A stretch of 64,000 nucleotides of DNA from Pisolithus tinctorius (taxonomy: Eukaryota; Basidiomycota; Agaricomycetes; Boletales; Pisolithaceae), in contig JANFAH010000021.1 in NCBI GenBank assembly GCA_024663395.1, positions 992,001 through 1,056,000 on the forward strand, in the 5' to 3' direction. Below are positions 63,995-64,000 of this stretch, in pieces (position 1 is the first letter of the stretch; each line of letters begins with the position of its first letter). The position numbers and the translations under genes are program-made. The notes beneath the pieces are model-generated. The model was given only the letters and a program-made list of their open reading frames with translations. It was not told the origin of the DNA and did no database searches.

Positions 63995-64000
63995 GGCCGC

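Overview
This 64-kb window looks like intergenic heterochromatin of a filamentous fungus, most likely a basidiomycete of the agaricomycete type. The support is: Ty3/gypsy chromoviruses whose integrases end in a chromodomain, a Pif1-type helicase in a Helitron-like element, a PIF/Harbinger transposase with a Myb/SANT-like partner, GT-AG introns of only about 47-107 bp, and heavy CpG-to-TpG/CpA decay of the older copies. I found no rRNA, tRNA, CRISPR array or housekeeping gene. Nearly everything is transposable-element DNA in nested layers. Element names below (E1, D, H, F, A, C, G, B) are mine.

Layout, left to right. 1-6087: element E1, minus-oriented, with CCGG-rich internal DNA lacking long ORFs; it is inserted in the gag of element D (gag 6088-6602, LTR 6631-7158). 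7158-9692: a large inverted repeat whose arms carry LTR relics and whose loop holds a 20/21-bp palindromic minisatellite; a second, 43-45-bp minisatellite follows at 9782-10300. 10540-13931: 5'-truncated chromovirus H. 13932-18444: a decayed gag-only element on the minus strand with a ~210-bp tandem array. 18738-29117: chromovirus F, complete from LTR to LTR with a GGAGC target duplication, inserted in LTR B (18728-18737 plus 29123-30109) and itself interrupted by a 1848-bp element (23336-25183) and a 942-bp LTR-like element (27125-28066). 30110-37553: a small minus-strand gene and a gene split by a second 1848-bp element. 37554-39124: a foldback element with 680-bp arms. 39520-42690: a gypsy chromodomain remnant and a two-gene PIF/Harbinger unit. 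43704-44734: a spliced zinc-cluster gene. 44805-51190: gag-only LTR element G, interrupted by a Helitron-like element (45642-47853). 52015-63994: a different gypsy lineage (A, minus strand), interrupted by a solo LTR of the G family (54167-61273), which is interrupted in turn by chromovirus C (54231-60974). C looks intact and young.

Two themes stand out. First, F and H each carry between pol and the 3' LTR, in antisense, a spliced gene for a charged coiled-coil protein with a CX2CX6CX12CX2CX6C cluster. A relative with the same domain order stands alone at 43704. Second, E1, F and C each have, two bases inside the 5' LTR, a 10-11-base primer site complementary to their own LTR about 32-35 bases after a TATA box. 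The paired sequences differ between families but stay complementary, as expected of Tf1/sushi-type self-priming. C and F also share a -1 slippery heptamer exactly at the gag stop. All readings are by eye; element names and family assignments need a database search.
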